A stretch of DNA of 64,000 nt from an uncultured Treponema sp. (lineage in GTDB: Bacteria > Spirochaetota > Spirochaetia > Treponematales > Treponemataceae): assembly GCA_949299755.1 (NCBI GenBank), contig CASGBA010000001.1, forward strand, positions 1-64,000, in the 5' to 3' direction. The position numbers were made by a program, and so were the translations under genes. This document shows positions 33,890 to 43,130 of this stretch, one piece after another. How positions within the stretch are numbered: the first letter of the stretch is position 1; the number at the start of each line of letters is the position of its first letter. The notes under the pieces were generated by a model that was not told where the DNA came from, made no database searches, and saw only the letters and a list, made by a program, of their open reading frames with translations.

Positions 33890-36033
33890 CATCCCTTTGC
33901 CGGACCAGAACTATTTTCAGAACTTTCCCGGGAACCGGTTGTTTTTGAAGGCAGCGGCTTGTCATCTTCGGCGATATTCCTGATAACAGCCAAAAGATCC
34001 TCAGGTGACTTCGCGCAAACCATTTTTTCTATGGAATCCGGATCCCTTAAAATGTAGCTCATGGCGGAAAGAAGCAGGATATGGGGGGAAGAAGCTTTTT
34101 TCGGGGAAACAATCATGGCAAAAAACCTGCTGGGCTGTCCGTCAATTGAACCGAAATTAATACCCTCCGGTTTTAAACCTATGGCAATACAGGTTCCCAC
34201 AACACCGTCTGATTTGGCATGGGGAAGAGCTATCCCATGCTGCATTCCGGTGCTCATACTATTTTCCCTGAACATAATATCAGACAAAACAAGCTGCCAG
34301 TCCCTTACACGGCCAGAATTGGCAAGGAGCATCACTAAATCCTGGAGGATTTCTTCCTTTGTGTTTCCCTTCAAATCCGTGGAAAGGACCTGTGGAGAAA
34401 GAAGTGCCAGCACATCCTTATAAGAACGGCTTTTCTCCACCGGTTCCATAATAGAAAACTTAAGGGGATCGCATTGCTCCCGAAGACACCCCACTGAATC
34501 GCTCAAACGGACAACAACCTCGTAAACAGAGTTTTTCACAAAAGCGGCATCTTCCGCGGCGGTTTCTATTTTTACCAGGGATTCTGTCTCTGTTATGGAC
34601 AGGGAAATATCCCCTTTTCTGGCCTGAGAAAGACCTTCATCTATATTCATCATTTGGACATAAAAACCCTCGCCACGCAAATCCTTCAAAAGCATATCCA
34701 CAACAAGGTCCGCTATCTCGTCGGAACCGAAATCCCATTCAAACGAAACGTTTCCTGAATCCTTTGTTTCTTTTTTGATTCCCCGCCCCGGAATGGACAG
34801 AGCCACCCCCAGAAGGGGCGGAGCGATAACAGTGGTTATCAATGTCATTAAAATCGCAACACCGAACATCTGTTTATCAAGAATCCCGGCTGTCAAACCT
34901 ATACCGGCAATAATAAGGGCGACTTCCCCACGCGGAACCATTCCGCACCCGATACGGAGAGCGCCCTTCGCATTGAATCCCAGAAGTATAGAGGGTAACC
35001 CACAACCCAGAATTTTCGCGACAATGGCGATAAATGTATAAATCAAACCGAAAACCAGAACTTCCTTTGAAGCTAAAACCCCCACATTAACCTGCATACC
35101 CATAACGGCAAAGAACATGGGAACAAAGAAGCCATAAAGCCCCCGGATGCGCTCCTGGATAACTGCCGCAATATCCGTACTGGAAAGGGACAAACCGGTT
35201 ATATAAGCGCCGATAATCATTGCAAGGCCCTGTTTTTGGAAAAAACCGCCCAGCAAAAGAGCAAGTCCAAGGGCACAGACGGAAAAATCATAGGAATGTT
35301 TGAATAATTTCAAAAATGAAGCTATTTTTTTTGAAAAAATCAACCCGAAAGCGGTAAAAGCCAGCCATATTCCAAAGGCTTTTGCGGCAATAACAGCAAT
35401 AGCGGCCCCGTCCACTGAACCTCCGCTGGAATTAAGGACAGTCACAATACCCATAACCACCGCCAACAGGATTATGCCGAGAACATCATCAAAAACAGCG
35501 GAAGCCAGGATTGTGACTCCTTCCGGGGAATCCATCTTTCGTTTATCGGAAAGAATGCGGGCGGTAATACCTACAGAGGTGGCGGTGGACATAATTCCTA
35601 AAAACAAACAGCGGGTATCCATAAAGTCCGTATTGAAAAGCCACATGGCCGTAAGATCCCCCAACACAAAGGAAAAAGCGACGCCCCCAACTCCCATTAT
35701 GCCTCCAGCCACCGAATAACGCAGGAAAAGCTTTAAATCCGTTTCCAAGCCGGAAGCAAAAAGCAAAATAATGGAAGCGACCATTGAAAAACTATAAAGC
35801 TCGGGAGTTACTGCCAGCGACTCGGAATTTATTGGGAAAAGTCCGGCAGGGAAACCAGGCAGAGGAAGGGAACCCAGGGCGTATGGACCTATGATTATTC
35901 CGGAAATTAATTCCCCTAAAACAGAGGAAACGCCGATTTTTTTTGCAATATTTCCTCCCAACCTGGCCACAAAAAGGATGATACCTATTTGCAGAACAAG
36001 GTTGGTGACCAAACCTGTTATATCTGATTCCAT
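33889..36033 (-). CDS. CPA2 cation:proton antiporter fused to a PTS EIIA-like domain
   Basis: A 714-residue inner-membrane protein. Residues about 1-400 hold twelve to thirteen membrane helices of the Kef/NapA type, with SVLGELISGIIIGP, the SAVFDDVLGIILLA ion-binding Asp pair, and GMVPRGEVALIIAG. A regulatory segment follows, and residues about 545-690 form a PTS EIIA type-2 (fructose/mannitol-like) domain with the phospho-histidine in GIALPHAKSDG. The fusion suggests sodium/proton exchange controlled by PTS phosphorylation or used as a sensor. ATG 36033 follows GGAGG. Confidence 0.87.
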   Translation of the reverse strand: MESDITGLVTNLVLQIGIILFVARLGGNIAKKIGVSSVLGELISGIIIGPYALGSLPLPGFPAGLFPINSESLAVTPELYSFSMVASIILLFASGLETDLKLFLRYSVAGGIMGVGGVAFSFVLGDLTAMWLFNTDFMDTRCLFLGIMSTATSVGITARILSDKRKMDSPEGVTILASAVFDDVLGIILLAVVMGIVTVLNSSGGSVDGAAIAVIAAKAFGIWLAFTAFGLIFSKKIASFLKLFKHSYDFSVCALGLALLLGGFFQKQGLAMIIGAYITGLSLSSTDIAAVIQERIRGLYGFFVPMFFAVMGMQVNVGVLASKEVLVFGLIYTFIAIVAKILGCGLPSILLGFNAKGALRIGCGMVPRGEVALIIAGIGLTAGILDKQMFGVAILMTLITTVIAPPLLGVALSIPGRGIKKETKDSGNVSFEWDFGSDEIADLVVDMLLKDLRGEGFYVQMMNIDEGLSQARKGDISLSITETESLVKIETAAEDAAFVKNSVYEVVVRLSDSVGCLREQCDPLKFSIMEPVEKSRSYKDVLALLSPQVLSTDLKGNTKEEILQDLVMLLANSGRVRDWQLVLSDIMFRENSMSTGMQHGIALPHAKSDGVVGTCIAIGLKPEGINFGSIDGQPSRFFAMIVSPKKASSPHILLLSAMSYILRDPDSIEKMVCAKSPEDLLAVIRNIAEDDKPLPSKTTGSRESSENSSGPAKG

Positions 36034-36060
36034 AATTATAAGCCTCCAAAAGCACCGGGA

Positions 36061-36089
36061 ATTATATGCTTTTTCCAAAGCCTATGCAA
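36061..36089 (-). promoter_or_regulatory. Promoter of the antiporter-EIIA gene
   Basis: On the minus strand TTGCAT (36084-36089), 17-bp spacer, TATAAT (36061-36066). The leader is about 20 bases with GGAGG. Confidence 0.75.
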
Positions 36090-36143
36090 CAACGGGGCAG
36101 GCGTTTATTTTATCTCCCTCCATTATCTATTCTATATTAAAGC

Positions 36144-36172
36144 TTGTATTAAATTTGAAAAAAAGATATATT
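36144..36172 (+). promoter_or_regulatory. Promoter of PEPCK
   Basis: TTGTAT (36144-36149), 17-bp spacer, TATATT (36167-36172). The leader is about 48 bases and ends in GGAGG (36217-36221). Confidence 0.6.
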
Positions 36173-36227
36173 TATTTCACGGCTTTATTATAAAGTTGGA
36201 ACTGTCAAAATTTTACGGAGGAAAAAC

Positions 36228-38054
36228 ATGACAATAAATGACATCAAACACCCCAAAATTAAAGCTTGGGTAGAAGAAGTTGAAAAAATGTGCCAGCCGA
36301 AAGAAGTTTACGTATGCGATGGTTCAAAAGCTGAATACGACAGATTGATGAAAAAATGCGTGGACGCAGGTCTTGCCATTCCCCTGAAGAAAAAACCGAA
36401 CAGCTTCCTGTTCAGATCCCTTCCGTCCGATGTAGCCCGCGTGGAAGACAGAACTTATATTGCAAGTAAAACAGAAGAAGGAGCTGGGCCCACAAACCAC
36501 TGGATTGACCCTGTCCAGCTCAAAACCACAATGAAGGGACTTTACACAGGTTGTATGAAAGGGCGCACAATGTACGTTATTCCTTTCAGCATGGGACCTG
36601 TGGGTTCTAAAATCGCAAAAAACGGTATTGAAATCACAGATTCAGAATATGTTGTCTGCAATATGGACATTATGACCCGTGTGGGAACAAAGGTTCTCGA
36701 TGTTCTCGGCACAGACGGTGAATTCGTCCCCTGTCTCCACTCTGTGGGCAAGCCCCTGGCTGACGGCGAAAGCGACAACGGCGTATGGCCTTGCGCGGAC
36801 ATGGAGCACAAATATATATCCCATTTCCCGGAAGAAAGGCTCATCTGGTCTTTCGGTTCCGGTTACGGCGGAAACGCCCTTCTCGGCAAGAAATGCTTTG
36901 CCCTCCGCATCGCTTCTGTTCTTGCCCGGGATGAAGGATGGCTGGCGGAACACATGCTTATCCTGAAGCTCACAAACCCTGAAGGAAAAGTGAAATATGT
37001 TACAGGTGCCTTCCCCTCCGCCTGCGGAAAGACAAACCTGGCCATGCTTATCCCCACAATCCCCGGTTGGAAGGTTGAAACCATCGGTGATGACATTGCC
37101 TGGATGAAATTCGGCGATGACGGACGGCTCTATGCCATCAACCCGGAAGCAGGATTCTTCGGTGTGGCACCCGGAACCTCCGAGCAGTCAAACAAAAACG
37201 CCCTTGAAGCGGCTTCAAAGAATACAATCTTCACAAACTGCGCCCTCACAGAGGACGGGGACATTTGGTGGGAACAGATCGGTTATCCCGCGAAAGGAAA
37301 ACTCGTTGACTGGAAAGGACAGACCCGTGACGCCCTGCCAAAAGACAAATCCCCCAAAGGCGAGGAATTCGCCCATCCGAACGCCCGCTTTACAGCCCCG
37401 GCCAACCAGTGCCCCTGTATCGCCAGTGAATGGGAAGATCCCAAAGGCGTTCCGATTTCCGCGTTCCTGTTCGGCGGCCGCCGTCCGTCCACAATTCCTC
37501 TGGTACACCAGAGCCGCGACTGGAACCACGGTGTATTCCTCGGTTCAATCGTCGGTTCGGAAGTAACAGCGGCTGTCATTTCCGACCAGGTGGGACAGGT
37601 TCGCCGCGACCCCTTCGCAATGCTCCCCTTCTGCGGATACAACATGGGCGATTACTTCCAGCACTGGATTAACATCGGAAAGAAGTCAACCGCAGACAAG
37701 CTTCCGAAAATCTTCTATGTCAACTGGTTCCGCAAAGACGCAGACGGCAACTTCATGTGGCCCGGTTACGGTGACAACAGCCGTGTTCTGGCATGGATTT
37801 TCGACCGCTGCGACAATAAAGACAACTACATTGACACCGCCATCGGATTCATGCCGAAAGAAGGCGCAATCAATACAAACGGTCTCGATGTAACGGCTGA
37901 AACCATGAAGTCCATCACTTCCGTGGATAAAGAAGGCTGGCTCAAGGAAATCAAGGATATCCGCGAGAAACACTATCCGAAATTCGGTTCACATCTGCCT
38001 AAAGAGTTAACTGAACAGTTGGATATTCTCGAAAAGAACCTGAATGCGATGTAA
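36228..38054 (+). CDS. pckG: Phosphoenolpyruvate carboxykinase (GTP)
   Basis: A 608-residue GTP-type enzyme converting oxaloacetate + GTP to PEP + CO2, or the reverse in fermenting cells that fix CO2 toward succinate. The kinase-1a loop [13 protein letters not shown], the metal site [19 protein letters not shown], the mobile-lid region and the family-specific [12 protein letters not shown] and [10 protein letters not shown] are present. The length and R-loop sequence separate it from the ATP type (about 530 residues). GGAGG fixes the start. The codon choice is strongly biased and regular, as in a highly expressed gene. A terminator follows. Confidence 0.97.
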   Translation: MTINDIKHPKIKAWVEEVEKMCQPKEVYVCDGSKAEYDRLMKKCVDAGLAIPLKKKPNSFLFRSLPSDVARVEDRTYIASKTEEGAGPTNHWIDPVQLKTTMKGLYTGCMKGRTMYVIPFSMGPVGSKIAKNGIEITDSEYVVCNMDIMTRVGTKVLDVLGTDGEFVPCLHSVGKPLADGESDNGVWPCADMEHKYISHFPEERLIWSFGSGYGGNALLGKKCFALRIASVLARDEGWLAEHMLILKLTNPEGKVKYVTGAFPSACGKTNLAMLIPTIPGWKVETIGDDIAWMKFGDDGRLYAINPEAGFFGVAPGTSEQSNKNALEAASKNTIFTNCALTEDGDIWWEQIGYPAKGKLVDWKGQTRDALPKDKSPKGEEFAHPNARFTAPANQCPCIASEWEDPKGVPISAFLFGGRRPSTIPLVHQSRDWNHGVFLGSIVGSEVTAAVISDQVGQVRRDPFAMLPFCGYNMGDYFQHWINIGKKSTADKLPKIFYVNWFRKDADGNFMWPGYGDNSRVLAWIFDRCDNKDNYIDTAIGFMPKEGAINTNGLDVTAETMKSITSVDKEGWLKEIKDIREKHYPKFGSHLPKELTEQLDILEKNLNAM

Positions 38055-38077
38055 TCCGCAGTAACGGTTACTGCCGG

Positions 38078-38107
38078 AAAGCTGCCCTTTACAGGGCAGC
38101 TTTTTTT
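38078..38107 (+). terminator. Terminator of PEPCK
   Basis: GCTGCCC (38081-38087) pairs with GGGCAGC (38094-38100), flanked by AA and a run of seven T. Confidence 0.92.
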
Positions 38108-38162
38108 ATCCGGGAAAAGAAATCAAAAACACCACAGAAAACATCACCCAAGGGAAACCACC

Positions 38163-39566
38163 GTGAAAGAAGAAAAAAAGAAAAACTACGAAATTGACAT
38201 GACATCAGGCCCCCTTTTGAAAAAAATGCTCATATTCGCGATTCCCCTTATGGGGTCAAGTATCCTCCAGCTTCTATTCAACGCCGCGGATATAGTTGTG
38301 GTCGGGCGTTTTGCAGGGGACAATTCCCTGGCGGCGGTGGGTTCCACAAGCGCCCTGATAAACCTCCTGGTCAACCTTTTTGTCGGTTTATCCGTGGGTG
38401 CAAATGTAATAACGGCGAAATGTTTCGGAGCGAAAAGGAATACAGACATAAGTGCGTCAGTCCATACATCAATAACCCTGGGAATTTACAGCGGACTTTT
38501 CCTCACGGTGGCCGGAGTTTTAGGTGCCAAAACAATCCTTTTCTGGATGAAGACACCGGAAGAGGTAATCGGGTTGGCATCCATTTACCTGAGGATTTAT
38601 TTTCTTGGAATAACGGCAACAATGGTGTACAACTTCGGCAGCGCTGTTCTAAGGGCTGTGGGGGACACAAAAAGACCCTTGTATTACCTGTTCTTATCCG
38701 GAATCATCAATGTCATATTGAATTTGTTCTTTGTAATCGTATTGAAAATGGATGTGGCGGGAGTTGCCCTTGCCACAATTATTTCCCAGTGTATCGCAGC
38801 CCTCTGCGTAATACGCTGCCTTGCAAACGAAAAAGAACCCATGAGGCTTGATTTGCGTAAGCTGGAAATAAATCCGAGCCATTTCGGGCATATCCTTAAA
38901 ATCGGGTTGCCGGCCGGATTCCAAGGAATTCTTTTTTCATTCTCAAACGTAATAATCCAATCCTCCGTGAATTCTTTCGGGGCTGTGATTGTCGCCGGGA
39001 ATTCAGCCGGAATGAACATCGAAGGCTTTGTATATGTGGCGATGAATGCCTTTTACCAGACAGCCATTTCCTTTTGCAGCCAGAATTACGGCTCAGGTAA
39101 CTTGAAACGCATAAGGAAAATAACGGTTACCGCCCAAGCCTGCGTTATCGCTGTGGGCCTAGGATTAAGCAACCTGGTTCTCCTATTCAGCAGACAGCTC
39201 CTGTCTTTTTACACTTCCAGCCAGGCTGTAATCAATGCTGGAATCACCCGCCTGTCCTATGTGGTACGATGGTACGCTCTCTGCGGCATGATGGAAGTAA
39301 TGGTCGGAGCCCTGCGTGGAATAGGATATTCAATCCTTCCAATGATTGTTTCTTTGATAGGTGCCTGCGGGTTGAGGTTACTGTGGGTGGTAACTGTATT
39401 TCAAATCCCCCGATTCAATAAAATCGAAACCATATATTTATCTTATCCATTGTCCTGGGCAATTACATTCTGCGCCCATGTTATATGCTTTATCATAGTT
39501 GAAAAATCAGTCAGAAAAAAATTCGCCATGAAAAATGAGCAGAATTTACTGACTGAAAAGCGGTAA
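38163..39566 (+). CDS. MATE-family efflux transporter
   Basis: A 467-residue inner-membrane exporter of drugs or metabolites using a Na+ or H+ gradient. It has twelve membrane helices in two bundles. MTSGPLLKKMLIFAIPLMGS at the N-terminus, the helix-1/2 segment NAADIVVVGRFAGDNSLAAVG and the internal repeat region GLPAGFQGILFSFSNVIIQS are typical of MatE. The start is a GTG with AAGGGA upstream. It is convergent with era and no terminator is visible in the 38-base gap. Confidence 0.92.
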   Translation: MKEEKKKNYEIDMTSGPLLKKMLIFAIPLMGSSILQLLFNAADIVVVGRFAGDNSLAAVGSTSALINLLVNLFVGLSVGANVITAKCFGAKRNTDISASVHTSITLGIYSGLFLTVAGVLGAKTILFWMKTPEEVIGLASIYLRIYFLGITATMVYNFGSAVLRAVGDTKRPLYYLFLSGIINVILNLFFVIVLKMDVAGVALATIISQCIAALCVIRCLANEKEPMRLDLRKLEINPSHFGHILKIGLPAGFQGILFSFSNVIIQSSVNSFGAVIVAGNSAGMNIEGFVYVAMNAFYQTAISFCSQNYGSGNLKRIRKITVTAQACVIAVGLGLSNLVLLFSRQLLSFYTSSQAVINAGITRLSYVVRWYALCGMMEVMVGALRGIGYSILPMIVSLIGACGLRLLWVVTVFQIPRFNKIETIYLSYPLSWAITFCAHVICFIIVEKSVRKKFAMKNEQNLLTEKR

Positions 39567-39604
39567 GGTCAGGTTGCGGGCAAGTTAATTGCGGATTATG
39601 AGTG

Positions 39605-40501
39605 TTAATTGAATTTTTTAATCAGGAAATCTTTTTGCCGCCAGTTTTTATTAACCTTCACCTGAAGATCCAGGATTATATAGTAAGGAAAAATTTTCTT
39701 AAAATCCGCCATACTTTCTTCTTTGATTTTCCTTATCATGGAAGCGTCCCGGCCTATTAAAACCGCCTTCTGGGATTCCCGCTCAGTGACAAGGAAGGCT
39801 CTGACAAAAAGCTCTTTCCCGTTTCTTCTCATTTCCATGTCCGAAATTTCCACATAAACGGAATGGGGTATTTCATCCCTGGTATTAAGCATAACCTTTT
39901 CCCGGATTATCTCTGAAATACGGAAATCAACTTCCTGGTCCGTATAAAAGTCCGCGGGATAAAGTGGCGGCCCTTCAGGTGCCATTGATACCAACGCCTC
40001 CAAAAGAGCCTGGATGTTTTCACCGGTTTTTGCAGACACCTCGAATATACGGTAGGCGGGTACATCAGGCAGAACCTTGGAAACATAAAGCTTGATCATT
40101 CCAGGGGAAGATTTTTGCAGGTCGGTTTTATTTACCGCCACAATCACACGGGAAGAGAATCCCTTCACAATTTCAATAACCGCCTCTTCTTCCTGACCAG
40201 GTTCCCTGGTGGAATCCATAACATAGAGAATGCAGTCCGATTCAAGAAGGCAATCCCGGGAAATAGACTGGAATTTAAGATTCAATTTCTTTTCCGAATT
40301 ATGATAGCCAGGTGTATCTATAAAAATGAGCTGATTCCCTGCATAATTGGCAATTCCACGGATTGAATTTCTGGTTGTTTGGGGAGCCGGGGAAACAATC
40401 GAAACCTTCGCCCCGCATATTTTGTTAATCAGGGTGGATTTCCCGGCGGACGGACGGCCTATAACCGCCACAGTACCGCATTTTACGCTATCAGCCGGCA
40501 T
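39605..40501 (-). CDS. era: GTPase Era
   Basis: A 298-residue GTPase binding 16S rRNA 3' end during 30S maturation. G1 IGRPSAGKSTL (about residue 14-21), G3 IDTPGYHN, G4 VNKTD and the C-terminal KH domain with RMKRNGKELF-like MRRNGKELFVRAFLV and VLIGRDASMIRKIKEES are all present. The ATG lies inside the 3' end of rnfB (11-base overlap), so it is the last gene of the rnf transcript. Confidence 0.95.
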   Translation of the reverse strand: MPADSVKCGTVAVIGRPSAGKSTLINKICGAKVSIVSPAPQTTRNSIRGIANYAGNQLIFIDTPGYHNSEKKLNLKFQSISRDCLLESDCILYVMDSTREPGQEEEAVIEIVKGFSSRVIVAVNKTDLQKSSPGMIKLYVSKVLPDVPAYRIFEVSAKTGENIQALLEALVSMAPEGPPLYPADFYTDQEVDFRISEIIREKVMLNTRDEIPHSVYVEISDMEMRRNGKELFVRAFLVTERESQKAVLIGRDASMIRKIKEESMADFKKIFPYYIILDLQVKVNKNWRQKDFLIKKFN

Positions 40502-41330
40502 TAACTTCCGCCGGATTGGATTTCTTCATAATATCTTCCAGAAGTGAAAGGGCACCGGTAGGACATCCCTTTACACATTCCCCGCAGGAATCACAAAGAG
40601 AGTAATCCACCACAGGAAGCCCGCTGTCCATGGAAATGGCATGAACCGGGCACTGGCGGCTGCATTTTCCGCATTTTATACATGCAGCCTTGCAATCTTT
40701 AAGAAGCCTGGGTTTATTCTGGTTGTGGCAGGAACAAAGAAGCACAGACCCTTTTGCAGAGGTTGAAAAAAGGGAAAGTATTTTTTGGGGACACACAGAA
40801 ACACATACACCGCAACCGGTACATTTTTCAAAATCGATTTCGGGCAGTCCGTCAACAGAAAGTTTCACCGCACCGAAAGGACAGGCTGCCACGCAGTCTC
40901 CAAAACCTATACAACCGTAATCACAAAGCTTTGTCCCGTTAACAGAAAGTTTTGCACCGCGACAGGTTTTGACGCCAATATAAACCGCCTTGTCCATGGT
41001 TTTTTCCCGGGAGCCACGGCAAAGTAAAAGCGAAACTTTCCGTTCAGCGGAGGCAGTCACCCCCATTATTTTTCCGATAGCTTCCGCAACCCCGGGACCA
41101 CCGGCTGTACAGGCTGTCACCGGCGCATCACCGGCGGCAATGGCGGCGGCAAGGCCGTCACATCCGGGGAACCCGCATCCGCCACAATTGGCGCCTGGAA
41201 GGGCTGCCCTTATATCCGACACTGTCTGGTCAACTTCAACATGAAAAACCTTCTTAAAAACACCGAGCAAAAGCCCCAGAAAAAAGGCGAGAACAATGGA
41301 AACAACCAGAGTGGAAATAATAATATGCAT
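40491..41330 (-). CDS. rnfB: Rnf complex subunit B (ferredoxin-type)
   Basis: A 279-residue iron-sulfur subunit thought to take electrons from reduced ferredoxin. An N-terminal membrane helix is followed by ALPGANCGGCGFPGCDGLA, a 4Fe-4S site. Further CxxCxxCxxxCP clusters appear at CIGFGDCVAACPFGA, CTGCGVCVSVCPQ, CIKCGKCSRQCPVHA and CDSCGECVKGCPTGA. GGGGG precedes the ATG. Rnf couples ferredoxin oxidation to NAD reduction and Na+ or H+ export. Confidence 0.96.
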   Translation of the reverse strand: MHIIISTLVVSIVLAFFLGLLLGVFKKVFHVEVDQTVSDIRAALPGANCGGCGFPGCDGLAAAIAAGDAPVTACTAGGPGVAEAIGKIMGVTASAERKVSLLLCRGSREKTMDKAVYIGVKTCRGAKLSVNGTKLCDYGCIGFGDCVAACPFGAVKLSVDGLPEIDFEKCTGCGVCVSVCPQKILSLFSTSAKGSVLLCSCHNQNKPRLLKDCKAACIKCGKCSRQCPVHAISMDSGLPVVDYSLCDSCGECVKGCPTGALSLLEDIMKKSNPAEVNAG

Positions 41331-41338
41331 TTTTCCCC

Positions 41339-41917
41339 CTATTTAATAAGCCCGGCAAATCCGCCGAAAGACATTGACAAAAGAGCAGCCGCAATAAACA
41401 GAATCGGCGTACCTTTGAGGAATTTCGGAACAGGGGCAACGGCTATCCTTTCCCTTATTCCCGCTAACAGCAGCAGGGCTACAAGGAATCCGGATGCAGT
41501 TCCCACCGCATAAACAAGGGACTCCACAAAAGTGTACCCTTTGGTAATCACATCAAACGTAACAGCCAGAATGGCGCAATTCGTGGTGATTAAAGCAAGG
41601 TAAACGCCCATAGCGCCGTAAAGGGCAGGGGCGGATTTTTTCAAATAAAATTCCACCAACTGGACTAAACTGGCTATAACCAAAATAAAAGTCAGAATCT
41701 GGAGAAATTCAAGATGAAGGGGTATCAGGACAAAAACATACAGGGGATATGTGACAGCAGTAGCCAGAACCGTCACAAACAAAACAGCTATACCCATTCC
41801 CGTTGATTTTTTCACATCGGTGGACATTCCTATAAAGGGGCAAAGAGCTAAAAAACGCATGAGAACAGCGTTTTCAATGAGCATTGCAGAAAGAAAAATT
41901 TTAAGCAGATCGTTCAT
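41339..41917 (-). CDS. rnfA: Rnf complex subunit A
   Basis: A 192-residue integral membrane subunit with six helices, homologous to NqrE. Signature regions are NAVLMRFLALCPFIGMS near the N-terminus, LITTNCAILAV and a C-terminal GLI. Together with RnfE it forms the inverted pair that holds the membrane-embedded cluster, with conserved cysteines in LCPF and NCAI. It overlaps rnfE by four bases. Confidence 0.95.
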   Translation of the reverse strand: MNDLLKIFLSAMLIENAVLMRFLALCPFIGMSTDVKKSTGMGIAVLFVTVLATAVTYPLYVFVLIPLHLEFLQILTFILVIASLVQLVEFYLKKSAPALYGAMGVYLALITTNCAILAVTFDVITKGYTFVESLVYAVGTASGFLVALLLLAGIRERIAVAPVPKFLKGTPILFIAAALLSMSFGGFAGLIK

Positions 41918-42573
41918 TCAGCCCCCTCCTCTTTTTCCGTTGCCGGTACAGAAGTATTTTCTATCGCCGGCTTTTTTTTCTTTTCCCCTAACTTCTTTAT
42001 TGTGAAGTTCAAGGCAATAAAAAGTCCGAACACAAAAAAGCCGCCTGGAGACTGGGCAAAAAAACCTATGCTTAAATCCTCTGGCAAAATTCTGAATCCA
42101 AGAAGGGAACCGGCACCCAGAAGTTCCCGTACAGCGGAAATACCTGTAAGAACCCAGGTATAACCCAGCCCCATTCCAAGGGCATCAAAAACAGCTTCAT
42201 CCACAGACCGTTTTGAGGCAAATGCTTCCACCCGCCCCATGATAATACAGTTTACCACAATCAGAGGAATAAAAACCCCCATGGATTTAGACAAGGCGGG
42301 TGTATAAGCCTTCATACACAAATCAGCTATGGTGGTAAAAGACGCAATAACAATAATGAAAACCGGTATGCGTATTGAATCAGGAATAAGTTTTCTGAAC
42401 AAACTGATGATAACCTCACTCATAAGCAAAACAAAAGTCATTGCAATACCCATGCCTATTCCATTGGCAACACTTGTTGTCACCGCCAGAGAAGAACAAA
42501 GCCCTATCATCAATACGAGAAGGGGATTTTCCTTGACGAGACCGTTTTTAAATAATGCGCCGTAATTTTTCAT
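41914..42573 (-). CDS. rnfE: Rnf complex subunit E
   Basis: A 219-residue membrane subunit homologous to NqrD. It shows NPLLVLMIGLCSSLAVT (conserved Cys), PLIVVNCIIMGRVEAFAS with the second cysteine, and six predicted helices. The tail is charged (KKKKPAIENTSVPATEKEEG), which is longer than usual. It overlaps rnfG and rnfA by four bases each. Confidence 0.95.
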   Translation of the reverse strand: MKNYGALFKNGLVKENPLLVLMIGLCSSLAVTTSVANGIGMGIAMTFVLLMSEVIISLFRKLIPDSIRIPVFIIVIASFTTIADLCMKAYTPALSKSMGVFIPLIVVNCIIMGRVEAFASKRSVDEAVFDALGMGLGYTWVLTGISAVRELLGAGSLLGFRILPEDLSIGFFAQSPGGFFVFGLFIALNFTIKKLGEKKKKPAIENTSVPATEKEEGAE

Positions 42574-43130
42574 AATGCGCCTCCGTCAAAATAAGAAGCG
42601 GCGGCCTTTGCTGAAGTACGTAGAATATCCGCAGCTCCCCGGGAACTTATTGTGGCCCCGCTTATGGCCTGGATATCCTTTCCAACTTCGAAATTATCAG
42701 AAAGGCTTTTTCCTGCGAATTGATCCGAAAAGGGACTTTCACCTATTTTCGTACCCAATCCGGCTGTATCGGTGGTGGAAGAAACCTTGAACCGGATCAT
42801 CTTCCCGTCAGGCGAAAAGGCTGAAAGCAGGGTGGACGTTTTGTAAGTGGCTCCGGTGGCTTGTATAAGAAGCCCCAGGAACCGGCCATCCCTGTCCGCC
42901 CTGAAAACCCGGTCGAAAACGATTTTACTGTTGGAGGAAGAAACCCGGTCAGATACATCGGTAAAAGAATCAGCTTCCGGGAAAAACTCGGCGAAAGCCG
43001 CAAAGACTTCTTTTTCAGCGGCCTGGGCGATAGCGGGTGCCGTGACATTGTAAACAAAGGCCAGTCCTATACAAGCGGCGCAGGCGTAGGCACTTAAAAC
43101 GAGCGCAAGTTTAAAAGCATTACCCATCAC
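42570..43130 (-). CDS. rnfG: Rnf complex subunit G (covalent FMN)
   Basis: A 186-residue subunit with one N-terminal membrane helix and a periplasmic FMN-binding domain. The flavinylation motif is ISGATISSRGA (Thr about residue 158), where ApbE attaches FMN. TAGLGTKIGESPF is also conserved. No apbE gene is in the window. ATGA overlaps join it to rnfD and rnfE. Confidence 0.94.
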   Translation of the reverse strand: MMGNAFKLALVLSAYACAACIGLAFVYNVTAPAIAQAAEKEVFAAFAEFFPEADSFTDVSDRVSSSNSKIVFDRVFRADRDGRFLGLLIQATGATYKTSTLLSAFSPDGKMIRFKVSSTTDTAGLGTKIGESPFSDQFAGKSLSDNFEVGKDIQAISGATISSRGAADILRTSAKAAASYFDGGAL

